This document shows positions 54,783-63,500 of a stretch of DNA of 64,000 bases, piece by piece. This DNA is from Carboxylicivirga sp. (GTDB lineage Bacteria; Bacteroidota; Bacteroidia; Bacteroidales; Marinilabiliaceae). The notes under the pieces were generated by a model, which made no database searches, had not been told where the DNA came from, and was given only the letters and a program-made list of their open reading frames with translations. Position numbers and translations under genes: made by a program. How positions within the stretch are numbered: position 1 is the first letter of the stretch; every line of letters starts with the position of its first letter. Where the stretch lies: assembly GCA_025210475.1 (NCBI GenBank), contig JAOARW010000035.1, positions 62,001 through 126,000 of the forward strand, read 5' to 3'.

Positions 54783-54798
54783 GCTAAAACGATATAGC
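54783..54798 (+). promoter_or_regulatory. candidate operator upstream of the third GH116-like gene
   Basis: GCTAAAACGATATAGC has the same half-site and 16-base span as GCTAAAACGTTTAAGC before the first GH116-like gene. It lies 29 bases before the ATG, downstream of the -7-like box. Confidence 0.42.
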
Positions 54799-54826
54799 TA
54801 CTTTATTAATTTATAACAGACAGAAT

Positions 54827-57400
54827 ATGAAAAGATTATTGCTATTGTTTTATTTGCTAGCCTTAACAGTATACGTTAGAGCAATTGAAACAGATCATTT
54901 AAAATACATAGGAATGCCGGTAGGCGGAATCTGCACCGGACAGGTTTACTTGGGTGGCGACGGACAGTTGTGGCACTGGGATATTTTTAATGTTTCGAGG
55001 CTTTACGCCGGTAATGAAGGAGGACATCGATTCTATGTAAATCCTCAAGTACAGCAAAAGCGCTTTAAAAATGGTTTTGCTTTGCATGTTAAGTACAATG
55101 GACGCGAATATTTCCGGTCGCTAAATAAAGATGGATTTTCAGATATTACTTTCGAAGGCGAATATCCTATTGGTAAAGTAAGTTATAACGATCCTACCTT
55201 ACCATTTTCAGCTCGTTTACAGGCTTATTCGCCATTTATACCAACCGATGCTGATAACTCGGGTTTGCCTGTTACAGTTCTTGAATACACTGTAAAGAAT
55301 GAAAGTAACAGTGAAATGGATGTCACCATGAATGGCTGGCTGCAAAATATGGCCGGGTTTTTAACGAAGAAAGAAGGACAACACATTAACCGTATCGAAA
55401 AAGGTGAGGGTTATACACGATTGGTTTGTGAAAGTAAGGGTCTGGATAAAGATCATGTTGCAGATTGGGGAAATATGTGTCTGACACTGCTGGAAAATGG
55501 GCAGGGAGCAGCTACTGCTGGTGAGCTTCTGAGCTTACCTTATTATAGTGGCGATACTAAGGTGCATAAGGCGGAAGCAGCTTGTGGTCAGCCATTAGTT
55601 GGTAATGTTACTGGCAGCACCAAACTTAAAGCAGGTGAAGAAAAAACCTTTACCTACCTGATCAGTTGGTATTTCCCGAATGTTCACTTATGGAATGAAG
55701 CCCATCACTGGAAAAATATAAAGAACCTTCGTCATTATTACTCTGCTAAATTTAATCATGCAACTGAAGTTGGTGATTATGTGATGAACAACGAATGGTT
55801 AAGAACGAGCACTAAAGATTGGAATAAAACCTGGTATCAATCGAACCTGCCGAAATGGTTTCTGGATCGTACCTTTTTGAATGTAAGTACGCTTGCTACA
55901 AATGTTTGTGTTCGTTTCAACGACTTAACTGATGACCCGGATAATGAAGGACGCTTTTATGCCATGGAAGGTCTTTACCTGGGGCATGGCACCTGTACAC
56001 ATGTGTTTCATTATGAACAAGGAATGGGGCGTGTGTTTCCTAACTTAACCCGCCAGTTGAGGGAGCAAATAGACTTAGGTCTTTCTTATAAAAAAGACGG
56101 CATCATTCAATACCGCAGTGCAGAATACTCAAATTATGGACAACAAGATGGTCGTGATTATGCCATCGATGGACACGCCGGTACAGTGATGCGTATTTAC
56201 CGTGAGCATACCATGGCACCGGATATGACCTTTTTAAGGAACAACTGGCCCAAGATTAAAAATAGTATTCGCTACATGATTAATCACGATAAGGAAAAAA
56301 CGGGTAAAGCAGATGGCATACTGGAAGGTATTCAATACAATACACTAGATCGTATGTGGTATGGAAAAATAGCCTGGATCAGTGGTTTGTATGCGGCTTC
56401 TCTTAAGGCCGGATCGGCAATGGCCAATGAAGTGGGGGATGAAAAATTTGCAAAGGAATGTGATAAAATCGTCCGTTTATCTTTTAAAAACATCTCGAAA
56501 GAATTGTACAATGGTGAGTATTTTATACAGAAGTTAGATCCGGAACATCTGGATGCACCTAATACGAATATTGGTTGTCATATCGATCAACTGTTGGGAC
56601 AGTATTGGTCTACTCAGGTCGGCTTAGGCGATATCGTTCCAAATGATCAGGTGAAAACAGCACTTAAGTCGATCATGAAATACAATTACGTAGAGCACTA
56701 TGGTGATTACCTGGCTTCGGCCGATATTCCAATCAGTCGCTGGTATGCCGACGAAGACGAGCAAGGAGTTATCATGTGTAGCTTCCCCAAAGGAGGAGCT
56801 GATAAAGCACCTGGTAAAATTAACAACGATTGGGAAAAGCTGGTTGTAGGGTACTTCAGTGAGGTGTGGACCGGACAGGAACATCAATTCGCAGCGGCTC
56901 TTATTACAGAAGGTTTAATTGATGAAGCAATGAAGGTTGAAAAAGCCATTCATGAGCGTTATGCAGCCGAGAGAAGAAACCCTTATAATGAGGTGGAATA
57001 TGGTAATCATTATACCAGGGCAATGAGTAGTTATGCTCCTTTCGTTAGCGCAGGTGGTTTTACCTATCACGGCCCGCAAGGACTGATTGGTTTCAGTCCG
57101 AAAATGAATGCTAATAACTTTAAGTCGGCTTTTATTACTGCCAATGGATGGGGTAGCTTTGAGCAAACCATTACCGAACAAAAGCAGGCGTGTCGATTTA
57201 ACATGGCATTCGGAACACTAAGCTTAAAAACCATTAAGTTAACTTTACCAGAAAATAAAAAGGCTTCTCAATTAATTGTCACAATCAACGGAAAGGCAGT
57301 TAAAGCCAGTCATAAGGTTAAAAATGAGGAATGCGCAATCAGTCTTGATAAAACAACGTTAAAGGCTGATGATAAAATTAAGGTTGAAGTAATCTTTTAA
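54827..57400 (+). CDS. GH116-like glycoside hydrolase (third of three)
   Basis: The 857-residue exported enzyme has a signal peptide to about residue 20 (VRAIE). GH116N begins KYIGMPVGGICTGQVYLGGDGQLWHWDIF, close to the second enzyme but without its insert or T9SS tail. The probable nucleophile is Glu381 (AMEGL) and the acid/base Asp508 (NTLD). The C-terminal barrel shares SQVGL-, CSFPKGGADKA- and NPYNEVEYGNHYTRAMSSYAPF-type stretches with its neighbour. It is clearly a tandem duplicate of the second enzyme rather than the first. It lies 12 bases before the GH43-like gene. Confidence 0.87.
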   Translation: MKRLLLLFYLLALTVYVRAIETDHLKYIGMPVGGICTGQVYLGGDGQLWHWDIFNVSRLYAGNEGGHRFYVNPQVQQKRFKNGFALHVKYNGREYFRSLNKDGFSDITFEGEYPIGKVSYNDPTLPFSARLQAYSPFIPTDADNSGLPVTVLEYTVKNESNSEMDVTMNGWLQNMAGFLTKKEGQHINRIEKGEGYTRLVCESKGLDKDHVADWGNMCLTLLENGQGAATAGELLSLPYYSGDTKVHKAEAACGQPLVGNVTGSTKLKAGEEKTFTYLISWYFPNVHLWNEAHHWKNIKNLRHYYSAKFNHATEVGDYVMNNEWLRTSTKDWNKTWYQSNLPKWFLDRTFLNVSTLATNVCVRFNDLTDDPDNEGRFYAMEGLYLGHGTCTHVFHYEQGMGRVFPNLTRQLREQIDLGLSYKKDGIIQYRSAEYSNYGQQDGRDYAIDGHAGTVMRIYREHTMAPDMTFLRNNWPKIKNSIRYMINHDKEKTGKADGILEGIQYNTLDRMWYGKIAWISGLYAASLKAGSAMANEVGDEKFAKECDKIVRLSFKNISKELYNGEYFIQKLDPEHLDAPNTNIGCHIDQLLGQYWSTQVGLGDIVPNDQVKTALKSIMKYNYVEHYGDYLASADIPISRWYADEDEQGVIMCSFPKGGADKAPGKINNDWEKLVVGYFSEVWTGQEHQFAAALITEGLIDEAMKVEKAIHERYAAERRNPYNEVEYGNHYTRAMSSYAPFVSAGGFTYHGPQGLIGFSPKMNANNFKSAFITANGWGSFEQTITEQKQACRFNMAFGTLSLKTIKLTLPENKKASQLIVTINGKAVKASHKVKNEECAISLDKTTLKADDKIKVEVIF

Positions 57401-57412
57401 AAAAGTACAAAA

Positions 57413-58390
57413 ATGAAACTGACTATAAATATACTTGTTATTGCATTGATTTTGTTGGGATGCAGCAATCCACCTGGTAAGAAACAAACAAAGCCAGTTG
57501 GAAAAGTACTGACGCCAACCATTGCCGGGGAGTGGAAGCACATCTTTAATCCGAATGATACACGTTACGAGGAAGATACAACCTGGTACACCAATGATCA
57601 TTGTTTTGCGAAAGGACCGGATGGAAAATGGCATGCCTATGGTATTATTGGTCATAAACCGATTAATCCATGGGTTGGTGAAACAAAGTTCTTTCATATC
57701 TCAGCTGATCAGTTTAATCAGGATAAATGGGAAGATCATGATTATGCCTTACGTTGCAAACCTGGGGTAGAAAGAGTATTGTGGGCTCCCCATGTGTTTC
57801 ATGAAGCGGGCAGTGATGAGTGGCACATGTTCTACAATATTGGCAACAGGCAGGAAAGTGCGCCGCACACAGCCAGTTGGGGGCAATTATGTCGTGCCGA
57901 TTCGAAAGACATGTTTAATTGGGACCGACATGCCTTGAATCCTATGTTTAGCGACCCGGGTCATGCAAGGGATTCATATATTTTGAAGGAGGGTGATTTA
58001 TACTATTTTTATTACACCCGAACCTTTGATGAGGTGGATTTACGTTCATGCGTTGCGGTGCGCACGAGTCCTGATTTAAAGCATTGGAGCGGACCCAAGA
58101 TTGTGCACACACAAGCCCTGAAATGTAATTGGGGCGGCGATGCTGAATCACCCTTCGTGGTTAAAAAAGACGGTTTGTTCTACCTGTTTGTTTGTCGTGC
58201 CATGACGGAATACAATCAAACCCATGTGTACTGGTCTGATAATCCATTGGATTTCCCAATCGAGAATTTCGTTTGCGAGTTACCAACACATGCCTCAGAA
58301 GTTATTAAAATATCCGAAGATGAATGGTATTTATCGGATACAGGATGGGATAAAAAGGGTGTGTATATAGCTCCACTTGAGTGGAAGTAA
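57413..58390 (+). CDS. GH43/GH32-like beta-propeller lipoprotein, probable glycoside hydrolase
   Basis: The 325-residue lipoprotein has lipobox LLGC with Cys17. The body is a five-bladed propeller-like sequence: NDHCFAKGPDGKWHAYGIIG, LWAPHVFHEAGSDEWHMFYNIG, HARDSYILKEGDLYYFYYTR, DAESPFVVKKDGLFYLFVCR and ASEVIKISEDEWYLSDTGW. Acidic residues in the ARDS and DAESP blades are candidate catalytic groups as in GH43/GH32 clans, but the family cannot be fixed by eye. It is cotranscribed with the third GH116-like gene (12-base gap) and followed by a terminator. Confidence 0.68.
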   Translation: MKLTINILVIALILLGCSNPPGKKQTKPVGKVLTPTIAGEWKHIFNPNDTRYEEDTTWYTNDHCFAKGPDGKWHAYGIIGHKPINPWVGETKFFHISADQFNQDKWEDHDYALRCKPGVERVLWAPHVFHEAGSDEWHMFYNIGNRQESAPHTASWGQLCRADSKDMFNWDRHALNPMFSDPGHARDSYILKEGDLYYFYYTRTFDEVDLRSCVAVRTSPDLKHWSGPKIVHTQALKCNWGGDAESPFVVKKDGLFYLFVCRAMTEYNQTHVYWSDNPLDFPIENFVCELPTHASEVIKISEDEWYLSDTGWDKKGVYIAPLEWK

Positions 58391-58460
58391 ATTGGCTTAT
58401 ATAATATGAATATTGAAGCCTGACTTTTAGAATTAGTACCTAAAATAGATACAGTAAGCG

Positions 58461-58498
58461 AATGGGCACATTCTCTTTTTGAGGCTGTGCCCATTTTA
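58461..58498 (+). terminator. terminator after the GH43-like gene
   Basis: AATGGGCACA (58461-58470) pairs perfectly with TGTGCCCATT (58486-58495), followed by TT. It ends the module 2 genes. Confidence 0.8.
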
Positions 58499-58517
58499 CA
58501 TGCACTTCAAGATTTGG

Positions 58518-58571
58518 ATACCTTCTGGCACGATTTGAACCCGTTCAGGTTTATCAATAATAGTTTTCTTG
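58518..58571 (+). promoter_or_regulatory. recurring ~30-bp motif (copy 4) upstream of the module 3 sigma gene
   Basis: ATACCTTCTGGCACGATTTG (58518-58537) is followed by AACCCGTTCA, and contains TGAAC-CC-GTTCA as an inverted repeat. A weak -7-like TTTTCTTG (58564-58571) follows 21 bases after the ACCC. The rest of the 364-base gap holds the terminator and no gene. Confidence 0.5.
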
Positions 58572-58754
58572 CCTGTTCATTTTAATATAAGGAAATGGGT
58601 TCATTATAAGCTATTTGACAGGCCGAAATACACAGGATAAAGCAATGCTTCCGGTGTAAATTGATTCATTGCAAATGGTTTTTATGAATGTTGTTAAACG
58701 AGTGTAAGTATCGAAAATAGATAGCTTTCAGGAAAATATAAATCGGGATATATT

Positions 58755-59321
58755 TTGAATGAATTGGAATTATTAACTGAGTTGTCTAAAGGAAATGCTT
58801 TAGCATTTAATGATTTGGTGGTGGCCTATAAAGATCGCTTAATTCAGTTCGCTGAGTATTATCTAAATGACACAGAACAATCCAAAGACATTGTTCAGGA
58901 TGTTTTTTCAAACTTATGGGAGGAACATCACAAACTTACTGAAGTTAAAAATCTATCATCCTGGCTTTACACAATGACAAAGTATCAATGCCTGAAAAAA
59001 ATTGATCGAATTAAAGTAAAGCGAAAGTACGAGGATAATCTTAAATACCGGCAGCTGGAATTAACTCAAAGCGCCTTGAAACAATTGGATACCTCTCCGC
59101 TTGTTTTCGATGAGATCAAAACAATTCTCGATCAAACATTATCAAAACTCCCTATCCAAACCAGGAAAATTTTTGTGATGAGCCGTTTCGATAATAAGAA
59201 AAATAAAGAAATAGCCGAGCAGCTTGGAATTTCGGTGAAAACCGTTGAAGCTGCCATCACCAAATCGATAAAACAATTACGACCTGCACTCAAAAGTTAC
59301 CTTTCAGTAATTTTATTTTAA
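58755..59321 (+). CDS. ECF-type RNA polymerase sigma factor (module 3)
   Basis: The 188-residue sigma factor has region 2 (about 10-85: LAFNDLVVAYKDRLIQFAEYYLNDTEQSKDIVQDVFSNLWEEH) and region 4 (about 130-180: LSKLPIQTRKIFVMSRFDNKKNKEIAEQLGISVKTVEAAITKSIKQLR). The start appears to be TTG at 58755; the nearby ATG at 58759 is out of frame. It heads the third module and lies 167 bases before fecR. Confidence 0.93.
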   Translation: MNELELLTELSKGNALAFNDLVVAYKDRLIQFAEYYLNDTEQSKDIVQDVFSNLWEEHHKLTEVKNLSSWLYTMTKYQCLKKIDRIKVKRKYEDNLKYRQLELTQSALKQLDTSPLVFDEIKTILDQTLSKLPIQTRKIFVMSRFDNKKNKEIAEQLGISVKTVEAAITKSIKQLRPALKSYLSVILF

Positions 59322-59488
59322 GTTTTTAGAATTAGAAACTAAAGACTGTAATGATCGCTAGATCAGCAATTAGAGTCTGTTCTCTCTTGTGGTTTGACCT
59401 AATTTGTTAGAGAAATATGAGAAAAATATAAAAATCTCATAGGGTATCTGCTGCCTTGCCGTACTTCTTATTAGAAAGCCTGAAAAAT

Positions 59489-60460
59489 ATGGATAAGAAA
59501 ACACTAAATAAGTTTACCTTAAATCAGATCAGTGATGCCTCCATCATTAAGGAGGTGCTTGATTGGATCGATGCTTCAGAAGATAACAAAAAGGAATATG
59601 TTCGTTTGAAGAATCTTTGGGCAATCTCCGATTTCAAAAATTACGATGACATAAATAGTTCTGAGGATTCCCGGCTATTTTTACAGAACAGAGGCCGTTC
59701 TCTGGCCACATTCTTAAAATATGCAGCTATACTGATTCTGGCGTTTTTGGCAGGAGGCATTTCATTTTGGACAGTCAATAATGGTTTGATTAATTCAGAA
59801 TTGAATCTATATACCACCATTGTGGCACCTAAAGGTTCTGTGGCCAAAACCTTATTACCCGATGGAACCGAATTGATTCTAAACTCGGAGACGGAGATCA
59901 GGTACAATGCACAAACCTTCCTTAATAATCGGGAGTTATCCGTAAATGGTGAGGCTTGGTTTCATGTTAGCTCCGATAAAGAAAGGCCTTTTGTGGTTCA
60001 CACCGAGTATTACGATGTAAATGTGTTGGGAACTAAATTTAATGTAAATGCCTATGCTCATGAACATGCGGTGGTAACAACATTAGCAGAGGGGAAGGTG
60101 CTGATAAATTCATTTGCAAATGACACGAAAGCCGATGAAGTAATTCTTAAGCCCGGTGAGCAATTAATCTATCATAAAACGGATGCTCATGTTCATGTAA
60201 CCGAAGTAAATACAAGTGCTTATTGTTCATGGCGCCATAATGAGCTTGAATTTAACAAAGTGGCATTTGGCGAATTGGTTGACCTGCTTGAAGTGAGGTA
60301 TAATGTTAATATAAAAGTTGTTGATAGCTCACTATTAGAAGAGTCTTTTACCGGAACCTTAAAAGATGAAACAATAGAGGAAGTGATGGAAATTATCAGG
60401 TTTACTTACCCGATAACTTATTCCATCAAAGGTCAAAATATAATCGTACGTAAATTATAA
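59489..60460 (+). CDS. FecR-family anti-sigma factor (module 3)
   Basis: I place the start at ATG 59489 (323 residues); the frame extends upstream only to a TTG. A membrane span at about 75-95 separates the cytoplasmic anti-sigma region from the FecR domain (about 110-215: KTLLPDGTELILNSETEIRYN, AWFHVSSDKERPFVVHTEYYDVNVLGTKFNVNAY). A C-terminal DUF4974-like part follows (ELEFNKVAFGELVDLLEVRYNVNIKV). It precedes SusC by 127 bases containing two hairpins. Confidence 0.94.
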   Translation: MDKKTLNKFTLNQISDASIIKEVLDWIDASEDNKKEYVRLKNLWAISDFKNYDDINSSEDSRLFLQNRGRSLATFLKYAAILILAFLAGGISFWTVNNGLINSELNLYTTIVAPKGSVAKTLLPDGTELILNSETEIRYNAQTFLNNRELSVNGEAWFHVSSDKERPFVVHTEYYDVNVLGTKFNVNAYAHEHAVVTTLAEGKVLINSFANDTKADEVILKPGEQLIYHKTDAHVHVTEVNTSAYCSWRHNELEFNKVAFGELVDLLEVRYNVNIKVVDSSLLEESFTGTLKDETIEEVMEIIRFTYPITYSIKGQNIIVRKL

Positions 60461-60503
60461 GGAGGACATATATGATATAAGCAATCAGGCTACAATAAAA
60501 TAA

Positions 60504-60560
60504 CGGAAAGTGCGCTAACACTTTCCGCTATAAAAAATTCAATTGGTGCGCTAACACCAA
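60504..60560 (+). promoter_or_regulatory. two hairpins with identical loops in the FecR-SusC gap, module 3
   Basis: CGGAAAGTG-CGCTAA-CACTTTCCG (60504-60527; 9-bp stem) and TTGGTG-CGCTAA-CACCAA (60543-60560; 6-bp stem) share the 12-base core GTGCGCTAACAC. They lie between fecR and susC, the second ending 27 bases before the SusC ATG. Confidence 0.6.
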
Positions 60561-60587
60561 CATGTTAAATAAATACAATACAAATTT

Positions 60588-63500
60588 ATGAAAAAAAGTG
60601 GTACAGAATGCTGCCATAAGGATAGGTGGCGTAAACTATTAAGAATTATGAAATTATCGATAGTTCTAATGCTTATTGGAATGTTGCAGGTATCCGCTTC
60701 TGTCAGTTCACAGAACAAGGTGTCCCTGAAGGCAAGCAATAAGAAAGTTGCAGAAGTACTCAAACAAATTGAGACTGAAACGAACCTGCGTTTTTTTTAC
60801 AACGAAACGCTGATTAACGACCAACGCACCGTTAGTATTCAGGCCAAAGATGCCGAAGTAGAACAGGTGCTGGAACAACTATTTGAAGGTACTGATGTGC
60901 AATACCGTTATTTTGATGATGAGTTAATTCTTCTGACAAAACCGGAGCAAGCAGCACAGCACAATAATCAACAAGCCCAGAGCATTACTGTAAAAGGTGT
61001 GGTTCAGGATGCATCCGGAGAGCCATTGCCAGGTGTTAATGTATACGAGAAAGGAAATGTTACCAATGGTGTTATTACCGGTATTGATGGAACCTATTCA
61101 ATATCTATCGCATCAGATGCTGTAGTGATATATTCCTTCATTGGTTTTAAAGATCAAGAAGTAAATGTAAATGGTCGAACAAATTTAAATATTGTGCTCC
61201 TTTCTGATACCGAGGACTTAGATGAGGTTGTGGTAATTGGTTATGGTACAAAATCAAAAGCTACTTTAACAGGCGCTGTTGAAAGTGTTTCTGAATTACA
61301 ATTTGAAAGTAGACCTCAAGTTGACGTTGCACAATCTATTCAAGGAGCAATACCAGGTCTGCTTGTAACAAGAGGAAGTGGTAAACCCGGTGGTGAAGAT
61401 GCTTTTCTCCAAATTCGAGGAAGAGCTTCAAGATCAGGTGCCGGAGTATTGGTTGTTATCGATGGTATTCCGCAGCCTGAGAATAGTGCACAAGCACTAA
61501 ATGATATTAACCCACAGGATATTGAAAACCTAACTGTACTAAAAGATGCTCAGGCAGCTATTTATGGTTCGCGAGCTGCAGGAGGTGTTATTTTAATCAC
61601 AACTAAAAAAGGTAAAACCGATAAACCTGTAATTAAATACTCTGGTAACTTTGCTTACAATGTACCAGATATTTATGCTCCAAAAGCTAATATTTATGAT
61701 CAATCAGATTATTATAACGAGGCATTTGGAAATGATGGAATTACTCAACATGCTTATACTTATTTAGACGAACTATTACCAACAATTGATCCAAATAACC
61801 CGCAAGTGATAAAAGGTCCTTTCCCAGATGTACCTAAAATGTGGTCTGGTTATTACGACTGGATGGATATAATGTTTGATCCCTCGTTTCAACAGACACA
61901 TCAGTTATCTGTATCTGGTAAGTCTGATAAATCGAATTACTATGTCTCGGCTGGTATGCTTGATCAACCAGGTATGATGGCGCATGGTTCAAATTATAAT
62001 AAACGTTATTTTTCGAGATTTAAGTATAAGTTTGATATAATCGATGAATTAAGCATTTCTACCAATGTGGCTCTTGAAAAGCAAAAAATTGTACTTCCAT
62101 CAAGATATGACCTTGCTGTAGATTTAGCAGGAAGTGTTTGGTCTACTCATTTTCCACGAACGCCTGAAGGCAATTACTTTAACTTTGGAGGTTTTCAGAA
62201 TCCGATAGCCTATGCTGAAGCTGGTGGCGAAAATGAATCCGTTGCGACTAGGGCATCTGCTCAGTTCAAAGTTGACTTTCGTCCTTTTAAAGGCTTTGAA
62301 TTGACGAGTGAATATTCAACAAATATCGATCATAATGTGGCAAGTGCGTACAATAAAATTATTCAACATCATGATTACGATGAAAATCCTACAATTAAGG
62401 TGCAACCAAACTCTGCAGGTTCAAGCTTGTATCGCAACGAGCACCATGTGTTCAATATGTACGCCAATTATAAAAAATCGATTGGACAGCACAATATAGG
62501 TGCAATGTTTGGTGGATCGCATGAAGAGAATGAATATAAATACTTTACGGCTGGGCGAAGTAAACTGGTTTCTGAAGCAGTGCCAATTTTAACATTGGGT
62601 GATCCGGAACTTCAAAATACAGATGAAGACCGCACTCACTGGGCTATAAGCTCGTATTTTGGACGTTTATCTTATGATTTTAAAGGACGTTATATAGTTG
62701 ATGGAACATATAGACGTGATGGTTCTTCCAGATTTGCTGAAGATTACCGATGGGGTAATTACCTTGGAGGGTCAGCAGCATGGATTATGACAGAGGAATC
62801 ATTTATGCAATCTCTTGGTTTTCTTGATTATTTGAAATTACGTTTATCATATGGAGAACTAGGTAACCAGAATAACGTTGGGCTCTATGACCATATTAGT
62901 GTTATAAATATCGGAGGGCAAATGCTTTTTGGAAATCCTAATTCACCTACTAAAAATCTTATTGCTACTTTTGGCGATCCTAACAGAGCTGATAGACCAG
63001 GTTCACTGGCAAGCCCAACGCGAACCTGGGAAACAGTTGCTATTCAGAATATAGGTGTAGATTTTAGAGTGTTGAATTCTAAGTTATCAGGTAGTTTTGA
63101 TTACTTCATTAAAAATACGAAGGACATGCTCGTTGCTAAAGAGTTTCCTGAAATGTTAGGTATAGCACCTTCTTCAGTTAATGGAGGAGAAATGCAGGTA
63201 AAAGGATGGGAATTGTCATTAAATTGGAACGACAAAATAGGAAGTGATTTCAATTATTTTGCAAGATTCACACTGGCGGATGATAAAAGTGAAATCACCT
63301 CTTTGGATGATTCTCAGGTTCCTAAGTATGGTCAGAATGAATTTGTTGAAGGTAATGCGTATAACTCATACTATACCTTACAATTTGACGGTTTTATTGC
63401 CAATGAAGAGGAATTGGCTGAGTATAAAAAAATTACTGGTGTTCCTTCTAATTTGAGAGTGGGTGATGCTCGCTATAAGGATCGTGATGGAGATGGTACT

